Below, piece after piece: positions 54,491 to 63,402 of a stretch of 64,000 nt of DNA. The DNA comes from Gammaproteobacteria bacterium (GTDB lineage: Bacteria > Pseudomonadota > Gammaproteobacteria > Natronospirales > REEB76), in the NCBI GenBank assembly GCA_027315405.1, contig DAHUYB010000001.1:62001-126000 (forward strand), in the 5' to 3' direction. The translations under genes were made by a program, and so were the position numbers. Numbering within the stretch: position 1 is the stretch's first letter; each line of letters opens with the position of its first letter. The notes under the pieces were generated by a model. It did no database searches. It saw only the letters and a program-made list of their open reading frames with translations, and was not told where the DNA came from.

Positions 54491-54784
54491 TCAATAGGAT
54501 TGAAGACCGGTACGGCTGAGGCGGTTCCGGCGTGCGGATTTAACGGCTGGGTAATCAAGGGTGCGGGCCGCGGTCAGTTCCGCCAGCTCCGGATAAATCG
54601 AACCATGGCCAGCGGCATAAAAGTGGCCGAAGCTCTGTGGGAAGAACTTCTTGATGTCATAGCCGTTGGCGTTGCCAAAGGTGAGAACACCCAGACACAG
54701 GTCTTTGACACCCACTCCGGAATCCTTGTGGAAAGCGAAATCGAAAGGACGCGCATGATATCTCGGGCCGATATAGGGGGGCAA
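54491..54784 (-). pseudogene. Truncated PadR-family regulator remnant
   Basis: The frame encodes about 50 recognisable residues of the PadR winged helix, DLCLGVLTFGNANGYDIKKF followed by GHFYAAGHGSIYPELAELTA (about 54563-54709). Then the match stops and an unrelated tail of 20 residues runs to the stop. PadR proteins are normally 100-200 residues. The position just upstream of an RND adaptor gene is where many pump repressors lie, so I infer a deleted local repressor. The likely start is GTG at 54715. Confidence 0.65.
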
Positions 54785-54869
54785 GTGACGGATGTCAGTC
54801 CAGCGGGTGTCCGCTGGCCGTTCTTGAGGGAGCCAGGTTTGATGTCGGTGGCGAGGTCATTCCCCGGTG

Positions 54870-55328
54870 TCAGCGGGAGTTTTTGGTGGTCAGCGGGTGT
54901 TGTGCCAGGGCAGTGTGCGGCGCCACCCGAAATGCGGCACGGGCGATTTCCATAATGCGGCCGTCTCGGCCGATGAGATAGCTGACGCGCTTGACACCGA
55001 AGCCCAGCAGGCCGTCGCAGCCGTAGGCGCAGATAACGCGCTTCTCGGGATCCGCCAGCAGCGCAAAGCGGAGGCCATGCTTTTCGCGGAAGCGGGCATG
55101 GCTGGCGCTGTCCTGGGGGCTGATGCCGATGACCGTCATACCGTTGGCAGTGAGCGCGGGTTGCAGATCGCGAAAAGCACAGGCCTCGCGGGTGCATACC
55201 GGCGTGAAATCCGCCGGGTAGAAATATAGCAGCAACGGACCTTGGGCCAGCAGCGTGGACAAGCGCAGAGGCCGGCCATCCTGGTCAGGCAATTCGAAAT
55301 CCGGTGCGGCATCGCCGATTTTCAGCAT
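54870..55328 (-). CDS. bcp: Peroxiredoxin of the BCP/PrxQ type
   Basis: A 152-residue thiol peroxidase. The peroxidatic Cys is in the motif DFTPVCTREACAFRD, and a second Cys five residues later gives the CX4C pair of atypical 2-Cys BCP enzymes. The ATG at 55328 starts right at MLKIGDAAPDFELPD. It reduces hydrogen and organic peroxides in the cytoplasm using thioredoxin. It is divergent from ugd. The symbol follows family resemblance. Confidence 0.92.
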   Translation of the reverse strand: MLKIGDAAPDFELPDQDGRPLRLSTLLAQGPLLLYFYPADFTPVCTREACAFRDLQPALTANGMTVIGISPQDSASHARFREKHGLRFALLADPEKRVICAYGCDGLLGFGVKRVSYLIGRDGRIMEIARAAFRVAPHTALAQHPLTTKNSR

Positions 55329-55418
55329 GCTGCGTACTCCAGTGGCGCGGGCCGATCCACGGCAGGCCACTGATATAATGCACCTTTACCGTGCCGACAA
55401 GCGATTCCCGGGAGCAAC

Positions 55419-56753
55419 ATGAAAATCACCGTACACGGCAGCGGCTATGTGGGCCTGGTGAGCGCCGCTTGTTTCGCCAACATGGGTAACGAAGTGTTGT
55501 GCGTGGACGTGGACAAGGCGCGGGTGGCGCGGCTCAAGCGGGGCGAGGTGCCCATCGTGGAACCGGGATTGGATCGGCTGCTGGCGGAAGGCCTGGAAAG
55601 CGGCCGCCTCAAATTCACCGATGTGCCGGCGGAAGGTGTGGCATTCGGCTTGCTGCAGTTCATCGCCGTGGGTACGCCGCCGGACGAAGACGGTTCCGCG
55701 GATTTGAAATACGTGCTGCAAGTGGCGCGCACCGTTGGCGAGCACATGACCTCTGAAAAAATCGTGGTGGACAAATCCACGGTGCCGGTGGGCACTGCCG
55801 ACCAGGTGCGCGCGGTTATCGCCGCGGAACTCAAACAGCGCGGCAGTCAGTTGCCCTTCGACGTGGTTTCCAACCCGGAATTTCTCAAGGAAGGCAGCGC
55901 GGTGGAGGATTTTGCCCACCCGGACCGCATCGTGGTGGGCGTCAATCAGCCCCGCAGCATCGAGGTGATGCGCAGCCTGTATGCACCGTTCACCCGCCAT
56001 CACGAGCGCTTGATGATCATGGCGGTGCGCGACGCCGAGTTCACCAAGTACGCCGCCAACGCCATGCTGGCATCACGCATCAGCATGATGAACGAGTTCG
56101 CCAACATCGCCGAACGCCTGGACGTGGACATCGAGCAGGTGCGCAAGGGCATCGGTTCCGACCCGCGCATCGGTTACGGCTTCCTGTATGCCGGCGTCGG
56201 TTACGGCGGTTCCTGTTTTCCCAAGGATGTGTCGGCGCTGACGCGCACCGCGGTGAAATCCGGTTACCAGCCGCTGCTGCTGCAGGCGGTGGAAGAAGTG
56301 AATCGCCGCCAGAAAAATACCTTGTTCGAGAAGATCCACGGATATTTTGGCGGCCAGCTCCAGGGCCGCACGTTTGCCCTGTGGGGTCTGGCCTTCAAGC
56401 CCAATACCGACGACATGCGCGAGGCCCCCAGCCGCGTGCTGATGGAAGCCTTGTGGAAAGCCGGCGCACGGGTACGTGCCTATGATCCGGCCGCCCTGCA
56501 GGAAGCCCGGCGGCTTTACGGCCAGCAGTCGCTGCTGACACTCTGCCGTTCACAGATGGAATGCCTGGACGGGGCCGATGCGCTGGTGGTGGTGACCGAA
56601 TGGAGCCAGTTCCGCAGCCCGGATTTTGACGCGCTCAAGCGCCGTCTCAAGCAGCCGCTGATTTTTGACGGCCGCAATGTCTATAAGCCGGAGGAAGTGC
56701 GCGCCGCCGGATTTATTTTATATTCCATCGGGCGCTCGCCGGTGAACCGCTGA
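55419..56753 (+). CDS. ugd: UDP-glucose 6-dehydrogenase
   Basis: A 444-residue NAD-dependent enzyme that oxidises UDP-glucose to UDP-glucuronate for surface polysaccharides. The NAD motif is [17 protein letters not shown], the catalytic Cys lies in [16 protein letters not shown], and the C-terminal [16 protein letters not shown] is typical. The ATG has GGGAG upstream. It is divergent from the peroxiredoxin gene and ends 21 bases before the convergent S8 protease gene. It stands alone rather than in a polysaccharide cluster. Confidence 0.97.
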   Translation: MKITVHGSGYVGLVSAACFANMGNEVLCVDVDKARVARLKRGEVPIVEPGLDRLLAEGLESGRLKFTDVPAEGVAFGLLQFIAVGTPPDEDGSADLKYVLQVARTVGEHMTSEKIVVDKSTVPVGTADQVRAVIAAELKQRGSQLPFDVVSNPEFLKEGSAVEDFAHPDRIVVGVNQPRSIEVMRSLYAPFTRHHERLMIMAVRDAEFTKYAANAMLASRISMMNEFANIAERLDVDIEQVRKGIGSDPRIGYGFLYAGVGYGGSCFPKDVSALTRTAVKSGYQPLLLQAVEEVNRRQKNTLFEKIHGYFGGQLQGRTFALWGLAFKPNTDDMREAPSRVLMEALWKAGARVRAYDPAALQEARRLYGQQSLLTLCRSQMECLDGADALVVVTEWSQFRSPDFDALKRRLKQPLIFDGRNVYKPEEVRAAGFILYSIGRSPVNR

Positions 56754-56774
56754 GCGGCACGGCACCGCGCTGGA

Positions 56775-59027
56775 TTAGTTTTGTAGCTGTTTGCGACGAC
56801 GCGCAGATAAGAGCTGCATAAACACAAGCGTGACCAATGCCAGCAGACCGATACTGCCGCCACCGCCGAAGCGTGGGGCAGTCACAGTGACGGAGCTGGT
56901 GGTGCTACCGGAGCCCACCGTATTGGAGCAGGTCAGCGTCACGGTGTAGGTGCCGGCATTATTGTACGTCACACTCGGATTCTGGGAGCCGGAGTCCGCG
57001 ATGGCGCTGGTGCCGAAATCCCAATGGTAAGTGAACGTTCCGGTACCATCGTAGCCCAGACAGCTGCCTTGGAAGGTGGTGCTTTGTCCTCCCGGGATAG
57101 TGCTGCCGCTAGCCGGGCTGGTGATCACGGCTGCGGTGCTTGGATAGGTGCCGGATGTCAACAGCGTGTCCAGATTCGGCAATCCAAAACCGTAGATGCC
57201 GTTTGGATTCAGGCCACCGCCAGGTTGCGAAGCGCTGTTCTGGAGCAGCGTATAGGGATCATCGCTGCTGGGGTAGGCGGACATCAACAAGGCCAGAAGG
57301 CCGGCGATGTGCGGCGCGGCCGCGGAGGTACCGCAGAAGGGCGAGCCAAATCCGCCGACGCCGGTTACATCCACACAATCAGGCGCCACGAAACTAGGTT
57401 CTTGTATTGTCACAGAAGCTTGCGTACCCGTGCCACTACCGGGAATTCCGAATTGCACCGGGCCTTTGGAGCTGTACGACTCGATATGACTCGGATTGTT
57501 GGCGGGCACCGCGCCCACGCTGATTTCGCCGGGAATTAGCGCGCTGCCCACCGGAACGCCCACGGCGGATTGTCCATAAATGCCTCCCGAGGTGAGGGGG
57601 GTTATCTGAATCACGTTGGAATTGGTGGAATACACCAGAATCTTGAGATTCGAACCCGGATTATTTGGAACGCCAGTACCGAAGAAAACTTCCAGATATG
57701 CAGTGGTCGCGGTAGAAGCCAGTGTCGCGCCGCTTCCCTGTACCGGCAGCGGACCCGGCGTGTTCAGCGGCTGGGTATTGGATTGGGTGCAGCCGCTGGT
57801 TGCCGGCGCCACAGGTCCGATATTGATCCCTTGATTGCAGGCGATAGGATTACCGCTGCTATCGAATAACACCACGTCGTAATCGTTGGGATCGTTGGTG
57901 GTGCTGGTGTCGTCCCAGGGATCGTCCCATTCCAGCAGGTAGGCGATGGCATCACCGGCCTGCGGATCCTGTATCTGCAACTTGTAATTGGGGATGAGAG
58001 CCGTACCCCAATTCATAGCCATCGTGTATCGCACTCCGTTAATCGTCACCGGACTGGGCAAAGTATAGGGGTTCCAGGAGCCTGCCCAGAATGCGGTGCC
58101 GTCATTGCCGGCGGCGGTCACCAGACGGACGTTCGGATGGGCCGTGGCGAATTGCTGCACACCGTTGGCGAAATCGCCGTTTGTAAACATGGCTTCTCCC
58201 GGGAACCCCAGGTCGTCCACGATCACATTGGCGTTGATGGTGCTGCTGAAATCATTCAGTGCAGTGAGAAATTCCGCGGTGGTGGCCGGGCCGGCGAAAC
58301 CCAGTTGCTTCACTCCCGGAGCAAGGTCATAGACGATCTCCATCATGGCCGTGCCTTCGGCACCCGAACTCTTCCAGGTGGAGTTATTGGGGTCGTTCCA
58401 GATATTGGACGGCAGGTCGCCGGTGCCCTGGTCGGTGGACACCCCGCTGTCGCCATTGGAAATCACGCCCACCACCATGCCCTGGCCTGTATAACCGGTA
58501 GTGGCGCGGAACTGAGAGGCACCCAGAATCTGATCGCCTTGTGTATCGACAGAACCGGTACGCGGGATTGCGCCGAGCGGCGGTGAGCGGTGCACCAAGG
58601 CATAGCGCGGCACCGTGACGCGCGCGACTCCGGTGAGCGCCGCGGCGCTCTCGAGTTTATCCGCCGGTATCCAGGCCTGCACCACGCCCAGCGCTGGGCT
58701 GTTGAGGATGCCGCTGGCGCCCATCGCCGCAAGCTCGGCCCTGTCGGGCGGATTGCCGTTGCGGTCATAGTGCAGGTACACCTGCACCTGGCCAGCGGCA
58801 TTCCAGCGCGCCGCCAGCGGTGAATTGCGGCGGTAAATTTCCCGGGTGAGCGCCGTGGACATGAGCGGTTCAAGGCGCTTTTCAGCTGCGGCAGCAGCGA
58901 TGAGGGCGAGCCGCGCATCGAGCTTGTGGATACCCTGAGAAGGTACATTGGCCCTTCCCGCCAGCGGCATTGCCAGGATCAAAGCGCTCGCAATCAGACA
59001 TACATGTCGCATAGAGATGGTTTCCAT
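56775..59027 (-). CDS. Exported S8-like serine protease with Glu for His, PKD domain and GlyGly-CTERM tail
   Basis: A 750-residue protein: signal peptide (about 1-26), a prodomain-like region (about 30-150), a subtilisin-type catalytic domain (about 165-620), a PKD domain (about 645-720) and a C-terminal GGGGSIGLLALVTLVFMQLL plus Arg/Lys tail that fits the GlyGly-CTERM/rhombosortase signal. Asp193 (ISNGDSG) and Ser568 (CGTSAAAPHIAG) align with the triad, and Asn308 (AAGNDG) with the oxyanion hole. At the HGT position there is AEGTAMMEIVYDLAPG with Glu224 in place of His. I recall this Glu variant in other S8-like sequences, so it need not be inactive. The gene follows a small related gene by 14 bases. 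Confidence 0.87.
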   Translation of the reverse strand: METISMRHVCLIASALILAMPLAGRANVPSQGIHKLDARLALIAAAAAEKRLEPLMSTALTREIYRRNSPLAARWNAAGQVQVYLHYDRNGNPPDRAELAAMGASGILNSPALGVVQAWIPADKLESAAALTGVARVTVPRYALVHRSPPLGAIPRTGSVDTQGDQILGASQFRATTGYTGQGMVVGVISNGDSGVSTDQGTGDLPSNIWNDPNNSTWKSSGAEGTAMMEIVYDLAPGVKQLGFAGPATTAEFLTALNDFSSTINANVIVDDLGFPGEAMFTNGDFANGVQQFATAHPNVRLVTAAGNDGTAFWAGSWNPYTLPSPVTINGVRYTMAMNWGTALIPNYKLQIQDPQAGDAIAYLLEWDDPWDDTSTTNDPNDYDVVLFDSSGNPIACNQGINIGPVAPATSGCTQSNTQPLNTPGPLPVQGSGATLASTATTAYLEVFFGTGVPNNPGSNLKILVYSTNSNVIQITPLTSGGIYGQSAVGVPVGSALIPGEISVGAVPANNPSHIESYSSKGPVQFGIPGSGTGTQASVTIQEPSFVAPDCVDVTGVGGFGSPFCGTSAAAPHIAGLLALLMSAYPSSDDPYTLLQNSASQPGGGLNPNGIYGFGLPNLDTLLTSGTYPSTAAVITSPASGSTIPGGQSTTFQGSCLGYDGTGTFTYHWDFGTSAIADSGSQNPSVTYNNAGTYTVTLTCSNTVGSGSTTSSVTVTAPRFGGGGSIGLLALVTLVFMQLLSARRRKQLQN

Positions 59028-59040
59028 GATGCTAATCCTG

Positions 59041-59496
59041 TCAGCGCGATCGCGCGTAGTGGGGTGGAGTGATGCGGGTGACGAAAGACAAGGCGGCGAG
59101 TTTGTCCAGGTTCTGTGGCTTTACCCAGCCCTGGGCTATATGCATGGCGGGATTCACCAGCATATTCTGCAAGCCGTTGGCGCCGAGTGTCGAGACTGCG
59201 CCGGCTGAGGTGTCGTCCACGTATACATATACCTGGATACGGCCCCGGGCATCGCTGCGCACAAGTCCGTTTAGTGGATTTGCACCAGCGCCGGATTGCA
59301 GCTCGCGCGCGGCTACCGCCAGCAGTGGTGAAATTTTTATCGAAGTGGCGATGCTTGCCGTGTCGCCCGCATGAACGTTGCCGGCGCAGCCGGCTGCCAG
59401 CAGAACAGCCAGCAGCAAGCTGTAACCGGCCGGTGAAATGCGAGCAACTACTGAATCAGTGAGTGACGATATACGCATGCAAGTTAAAAATCCCAT
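59041..59496 (-). CDS. Stand-alone prodomain-like exported lipoprotein
   Basis: A 151-residue protein with a lipobox (LLAAGC). Residues about 80-150 align with the N-terminal region of the downstream protease: GRIQVYVYVDDTSAG against GQVQVYLHYDRNGNP, GANGLQNMLVNPAMHIAQGW against GASGILNSPALGVVQAW, and the end RITPPHYARSR against RVTVPRYALVHR. It therefore looks like a free copy of the protease propeptide and could be an inhibitor or folding aid. The first ATG at 59496 has AAGAGAG upstream; ATG 59480 is another option. It is the first gene of a two-gene operon with the protease. Confidence 0.75.
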   Translation of the reverse strand: MGFLTCMRISSLTDSVVARISPAGYSLLLAVLLAAGCAGNVHAGDTASIATSIKISPLLAVAARELQSGAGANPLNGLVRSDARGRIQVYVYVDDTSAGAVSTLGANGLQNMLVNPAMHIAQGWVKPQNLDKLAALSFVTRITPPHYARSR

Positions 59497-59839
59497 GCTC
59501 TCTTGAATCGCGCCGCGCCAGCATGGCGGGGAACGGCTTTACCGCTGGGTAAACACCGCATTTACCCTACTATAATACTTGTGGTTTGTGACCAGCGGAG
59601 ACTTCCGACTGCTGTATCTTGGCGATGGTAATTATCGAGCCGGAGCCGGGGAAATTTGGCGGCTCCCAGGGGCAGCGCTGGAAGTCCGCGCCGTGCGGGG
59701 CAGCTTGGCTTAACTGTGTTGGTTGGCAATGCCAAAAGATTACCATAGGTCCAGTAACGGGCTGGATAATCCTTGGTTCACCGACGGGTAACCCTGGATA
59801 GCAGGGCCGGGGGGCGCGATGCTAGAATGCCGCGCCGTA
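59497..59839. other. Intergenic region before tRNA-Ala
   Basis: About 340 bases without a plausible gene. It must hold the promoter of the prodomain-like gene on one strand and of tRNA-Ala on the other. A short frame at 59619-59801 has no supporting features. Confidence 0.5.
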
Positions 59840-59915
<76 letters not shown>

Positions 59916-59930
59916 GAATTTCAGCAGGAA

Positions 59931-59951
59931 GCCGGTGCGCCCGGCTTTTTT
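59931..59951 (+). terminator. Rho-independent terminator after tRNA-Ala
   Basis: GCCGG (59931-59935), a five-base loop and CCGGC (59941-59945), then six T residues. It lies 16 bases after the tRNA. Confidence 0.85.
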
Positions 59952-60021
59952 CGTTTTTACCCCGCTAACCCAGTTGGATGGGGCCGAACGCCCATACGTG
60001 GAAGTACGGGCTGGTGGGCAT

Positions 60022-60081
60022 ACCAGGGACGGTTTACTCCGCTGATATTATGATGAACCCAAGCCCCGGTAGCTCAGTTGG
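60022..60081 (+). repeat. First copy of a 60-base direct repeat (tRNA-Arg promoter and 5' end)
   Basis: These 60 bases are identical to 60156-60215. The copy holds the region upstream of tRNA-Arg plus the first 19 bases of the tRNA (GCCCCGGTAGCTCAGTTGG, 60063-60081) and then diverges within the D arm, leaving a tRNA fragment. Confidence 0.95.
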
Positions 60082-60095
60082 GTGAGCCGGAAACA

Positions 60096-60145
60096 CGCGA
60101 AGCATCGCTTCGCGCCGGCGAACGCCCTGCCATGGATGGCAGGGC
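60096..60145. repeat. Two strong hairpins between the repeat copies
   Basis: CGCGAAGC-ATC-GCTTCGCG (60096-60114) and GCCCTGCCAT-GG-ATGGCAGGGC (60124-60145) are perfect 8- and 10-base inverted repeats. Both resemble REP-type extragenic palindromes. They form most of the 74-base spacer between the direct repeats. Confidence 0.8.
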
Positions 60146-60155
60146 CGGCGGGGAC

Positions 60156-60215
60156 ACCAGGGACGGTTTACTCCGCTGATATTATGATGAACCCAAGCCC
60201 CGGTAGCTCAGTTGG
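60156..60215 (+). repeat. Second copy of the 60-base direct repeat, joined to the intact tRNA-Arg
   Basis: Identical to 60022-60081. The last 19 bases are the 5' end of the intact tRNA-Arg. Confidence 0.95.
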
Positions 60216-60273
60216 ATAGAGCATCCCCCTCCTAAGGGGAAGGTCGGCGGTTCAACTCCGCCCCGGGGCGCCA
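60197..60273 (+). tRNA. tRNA-Arg (anticodon CCT)
   Basis: A complete cloverleaf: acceptor GCCCCGG with CCGGGGC (60263-60269), D arm GCTCAGTTGGATAGAGC, anticodon arm TCCCC-CTCCTAA-GGGGA with anticodon CCT, T arm GGCGG-TTCAACT-CCGCC and an encoded CCA. tRNA-Arg(CCT) genes are frequent integration sites, but no integrase lies here. Confidence 0.93.
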
Positions 60274-60353
60274 TGTTGATGTCGGCACCAGATACTTTTC
60301 AGTCATTCTCATTTTGACGCGTATTTTTTGAATGCGCTAGGCCTTGGATAGTT

Positions 60354-61619
60354 ATGCAAGCTATTGACGCCACCGATGCGGAATACGCCCGTCTGCTAGA
60401 AGCCAACCCCCAGCAGCCTAACGCCTGGCGGATGCGTGCGCGCATCGCGTTACAGAACCAGCGCAATAGCGATGCGATCGAGTTGTTGAAACAAGGGCTC
60501 AAGCATCTGCCGTCGCACGTGACACTGATGGGAGACCTGGCGAATGTCTATCTGCTGCTGAGGGATCCGGTGTCTGCACGCCCGTTACTGGAGGCGCTGG
60601 GCAACTTCCCGGACGAATACCCTGAGTTCACCGCGAATTATGGCCGACTGCTGTGGATCGAGGGCGACTACGATCAGGCCTTAAAAGCTTTCAAGAAGGC
60701 GCTCGAGCGGAATCCCGGTGATCAAAAAACCGCTACCCGCGTGGCGCAAGCCTATGTGAGCCTGGGCGACGTCGAGAAAGCTATGGAATTCGTGCAGTCG
60801 CGGCGTGACTGGGGAGTGACTGCGGGGATGATGGCAGTGCTGGCCGTGTGCGAATTCGACCTGCATGGCATTGAGCCTGCACTGTCGGCGGTTCAAACCG
60901 GGTTGCAGATACAGGCCGAGCATCCGACCCTCAATTACTTATACGCCGTTTTGCTCACGCTCGCAGGCGAACTGGATAAGGCACAAGCGCATATTGCGCG
61001 ATTCCAGCAAACCGGGGACATCCACGTACTATGGACCAGCTTCCAGTTTGCATACGGGAGAAGCGGAAATATCTCCTTTCACGGCCTGGGCACCAGTCTG
61101 CTGGATTCTGCACTGACCAGCGCGCCCAGCAGCGGACTGGTGTTGGAGTTTGGCGTTTACCATGGACTGTCGCTCCGGCAGCTGGCACGGAGAGTCACCG
61201 GGCCCGTGCACGGCTTCGATAGCTTTGAGGGTTTGCCGGAGGCATGGAAAGCCGGCGAACCCGCCGGCAGTTACAGCGCCGCTGGCCGCTTGCCGGGCAT
61301 GCCGCCGCAGGTGGTGCTGCATCCCGGCTGGTTCAAGGATACTTTGCCGGCTTTCGTGGCCGAACAGACGGAAAAAGTACGGCTTGTTCACATCGACTGC
61401 GATCTGTACAGTTCGACACGGACCATACTGAATGAGATGTATCCGCTATTGCAGGCTGGAAGCATTCTGGTGTTTGACGAATTTCTTGGTTACCCGGGTT
61501 ATGAACACCATGAGTTCCGCGCCTGGCACGAATTCGCCAAAAAGTTCGGGCTGGCCTACGAGTACACTGGGTTTACGCTGATGGCGAGAAAGGCGGCATT
61601 GCGCATCACGGAGATTTGA
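60354..61619 (+). CDS. TPR protein with TylF-like SAM-dependent methyltransferase domain
   Basis: A 421-residue cytoplasmic protein. Residues about 5-225 form five or six TPR repeats (YARLLEANPQQPNAWRMRAR, YDQALKAFKKALERNPGDQK). Residues about 235-410 resemble TylF/macrocin O-methyltransferases: VLEFGVYHGLSLRQLA (SAM site), GPVHGFDSFEGLPEAW, LVHIDCDLYSSTRTIL and SILVFDEFLGYPGYEHHEFR with acidic metal-type residues. The TPR part may recruit a protein or carrier. It converges with a TPR-sulfotransferase gene 25 bases on; the shared TPR plan suggests a common pathway. The substrate is unknown; TylF-like enzymes methylate sugar or phenol hydroxyls. Confidence 0.83.
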   Translation: MQAIDATDAEYARLLEANPQQPNAWRMRARIALQNQRNSDAIELLKQGLKHLPSHVTLMGDLANVYLLLRDPVSARPLLEALGNFPDEYPEFTANYGRLLWIEGDYDQALKAFKKALERNPGDQKTATRVAQAYVSLGDVEKAMEFVQSRRDWGVTAGMMAVLAVCEFDLHGIEPALSAVQTGLQIQAEHPTLNYLYAVLLTLAGELDKAQAHIARFQQTGDIHVLWTSFQFAYGRSGNISFHGLGTSLLDSALTSAPSSGLVLEFGVYHGLSLRQLARRVTGPVHGFDSFEGLPEAWKAGEPAGSYSAAGRLPGMPPQVVLHPGWFKDTLPAFVAEQTEKVRLVHIDCDLYSSTRTILNEMYPLLQAGSILVFDEFLGYPGYEHHEFRAWHEFAKKFGLAYEYTGFTLMARKAALRITEI

Positions 61620-61643
61620 TGATGCGGTTGTTTGACGGATAAA

Positions 61644-63374
61644 TCAAGGCGATTCATTCGACGCCGGATTGATTCCCAGCCCATCAAACAGCGGCCCCAG
61701 GAACGGCTGATAATTTTCCCAATGATTGATGGCTTCCTTATAGATGGGTTTGCGTACCTGGACGAGGCTGGCGGTCGCAATTGGACGATTCAAAGTGTGG
61801 AAATCGAGGCAGGCGGATTCGAATTCCAGATCGCAGAACTCCAGCATGCGCCTGATTCCAGTTTCCGGGTGCCCCACCAGGTGTTCATACTCCACCTCCA
61901 GGACGCGCCCCGGAAGCACTTTCCGCCAGTGGGCCATGATGCGTTCGTGAATTTTATAAACTTGACCCAATTCCGCTAAATCATAGCTATACAATACATT
62001 TCCAGCGCCGAAAAGAATCTGATAACAGCTGAGACAGGTGGCTACGGGATTGCGGTGACAAAAGATAATTCTGGCATTTGGAAACAGTAGATGGATGATG
62101 CCTATGTATAGAAAATTCATCGGCATCTTATCGGTAAAGCGGGGGCGTTTGCGCCAGAGGTGAGAGGCCATGTCCGTGTAACGCGCAGCGGCCTGCTGAA
62201 GGTCCTGGGCGACCATTTCATCGCTGCCCGGCGCTAGGTTGCCCCGGCTCTCCCAGGTGTTTCCCAGATCCTTGGCCACTCGAGTGATGCTGGGCAGTTC
62301 GCCGCCGCCTTGCACCTGGGAATGGGATGCAAGCATCTGTTCCGTCAAAGTAGTGCCGGAGCGCGGCATGCCCAGAACGAAGATCGGCGCCAGATTGGAG
62401 TTGCTTTTACCTGAGAAGCGGGCCAGAAAGTCCGGTGTGAATAGCGCCATGATTCCATCCGACATGTCCTGATAATCTTTGATTGAAAATTCGATATCTG
62501 CTCTCTTCAGACGATTGGCGTCCTGAAGATATTGAAAGGCGGTAGGGTAGCCTCCGGCTTTGTCGTAAATCCTCGCCAAGGCGAAACCAGCATCAATACG
62601 CACCTTTAATGGCGCAGTGCCCTCGGGGTCCCATTGTTTAAGAATTGTCTGTGTTTCGGGCGAATCGACATTGAACTTCTTTAATTGAGCTAAGTGGCTG
62701 TAAGCCTCGATCATAGGTTTGAGCCGCAAGGCCTCAGTGAACTCGTGCTGTGCTTCAGAAAAGCGCCCCAATACTTTCAACGTGGTTCCTCGGCTCAAAT
62801 GAATATAAGGATCGCTAGGATTTCGGGCGAGTGCCAGATCAAAAACAATGAGTGCATCTTGATGCCGGCCGTATGTTACGAGGATGCTTGCAAGGATCGC
62901 GCACGGTGCGGAATCCCCCGGATGGCGGTTAATTGCCTTCTTGAGTGTCTCGATTGCGAGATCCAGTTTCCAGCCGTCGGCGTAGATCTGGGCAAGTTCC
63001 GTAGCGTAATCACAGACACTCGGATTGATATGGAGCGCGCGTCGCAGTGCCTCCTCAGCTTGGTGAAGGTCACCGGCTTCCCGCAACGTCTTGCCAAGAC
63101 TAAACCAACAGGCGGCTGCACTTTGGGCGTCGGGGGCGTAGCGCAGAGCCTGCTTCAGGAGTTCAGCGGATTCGGGCAGGCGCTTCTGTGATCGGGCGAT
63201 GACTCCGGCAAGCTGCAGCGGCATGTGCTCCTGGGGGGCTATCCGCAGCAGCTCGTCAGAGAGGGCGCGCGCCTGGTCGAGATCATCCGCATAGTAATAG
63301 GTCAGGGCTTTGTCCAGCATGTCCTGATAGGGGTAGGTGTCGGATTTTGTGGAGGTGGCGGATTGCTGTTCCAT
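61644..63374 (-). CDS. TPR-sulfotransferase protein
   Basis: A 576-residue protein: about eight TPR repeats (residues 15-290) and a C-terminal sulfotransferase domain (about 330-560). The PAPS 5'-phosphosulfate loop is VLGMPRSGTTL, and the 3'-phosphate site probably includes IIFCHRNPVATCLSCY. Other landmarks are FTDKMPMNFLYIGIIHLLFP and VEYEHLV. TPR-sulfotransferases are common in proteobacteria; most have no known substrate, and some resemble tyrosylprotein sulfotransferases. The PKHD hydroxylase gene lies 28 bases upstream on the same strand, so the two are one operon. Confidence 0.9.
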   Translation of the reverse strand: MEQQSATSTKSDTYPYQDMLDKALTYYYADDLDQARALSDELLRIAPQEHMPLQLAGVIARSQKRLPESAELLKQALRYAPDAQSAAACWFSLGKTLREAGDLHQAEEALRRALHINPSVCDYATELAQIYADGWKLDLAIETLKKAINRHPGDSAPCAILASILVTYGRHQDALIVFDLALARNPSDPYIHLSRGTTLKVLGRFSEAQHEFTEALRLKPMIEAYSHLAQLKKFNVDSPETQTILKQWDPEGTAPLKVRIDAGFALARIYDKAGGYPTAFQYLQDANRLKRADIEFSIKDYQDMSDGIMALFTPDFLARFSGKSNSNLAPIFVLGMPRSGTTLTEQMLASHSQVQGGGELPSITRVAKDLGNTWESRGNLAPGSDEMVAQDLQQAAARYTDMASHLWRKRPRFTDKMPMNFLYIGIIHLLFPNARIIFCHRNPVATCLSCYQILFGAGNVLYSYDLAELGQVYKIHERIMAHWRKVLPGRVLEVEYEHLVGHPETGIRRMLEFCDLEFESACLDFHTLNRPIATASLVQVRKPIYKEAINHWENYQPFLGPLFDGLGINPASNESP

Positions 63375-63402
63375 GGGGCGTCAGTATTGAATTAAAGCAG
63401 TT

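Noticed and set aside
60197-60273. Integrated island at tRNA-Arg
   Set aside because: No integrase gene or 3'-end repeat of the tRNA is present; the duplicated part is the 5' end, which is not the usual attachment segment.
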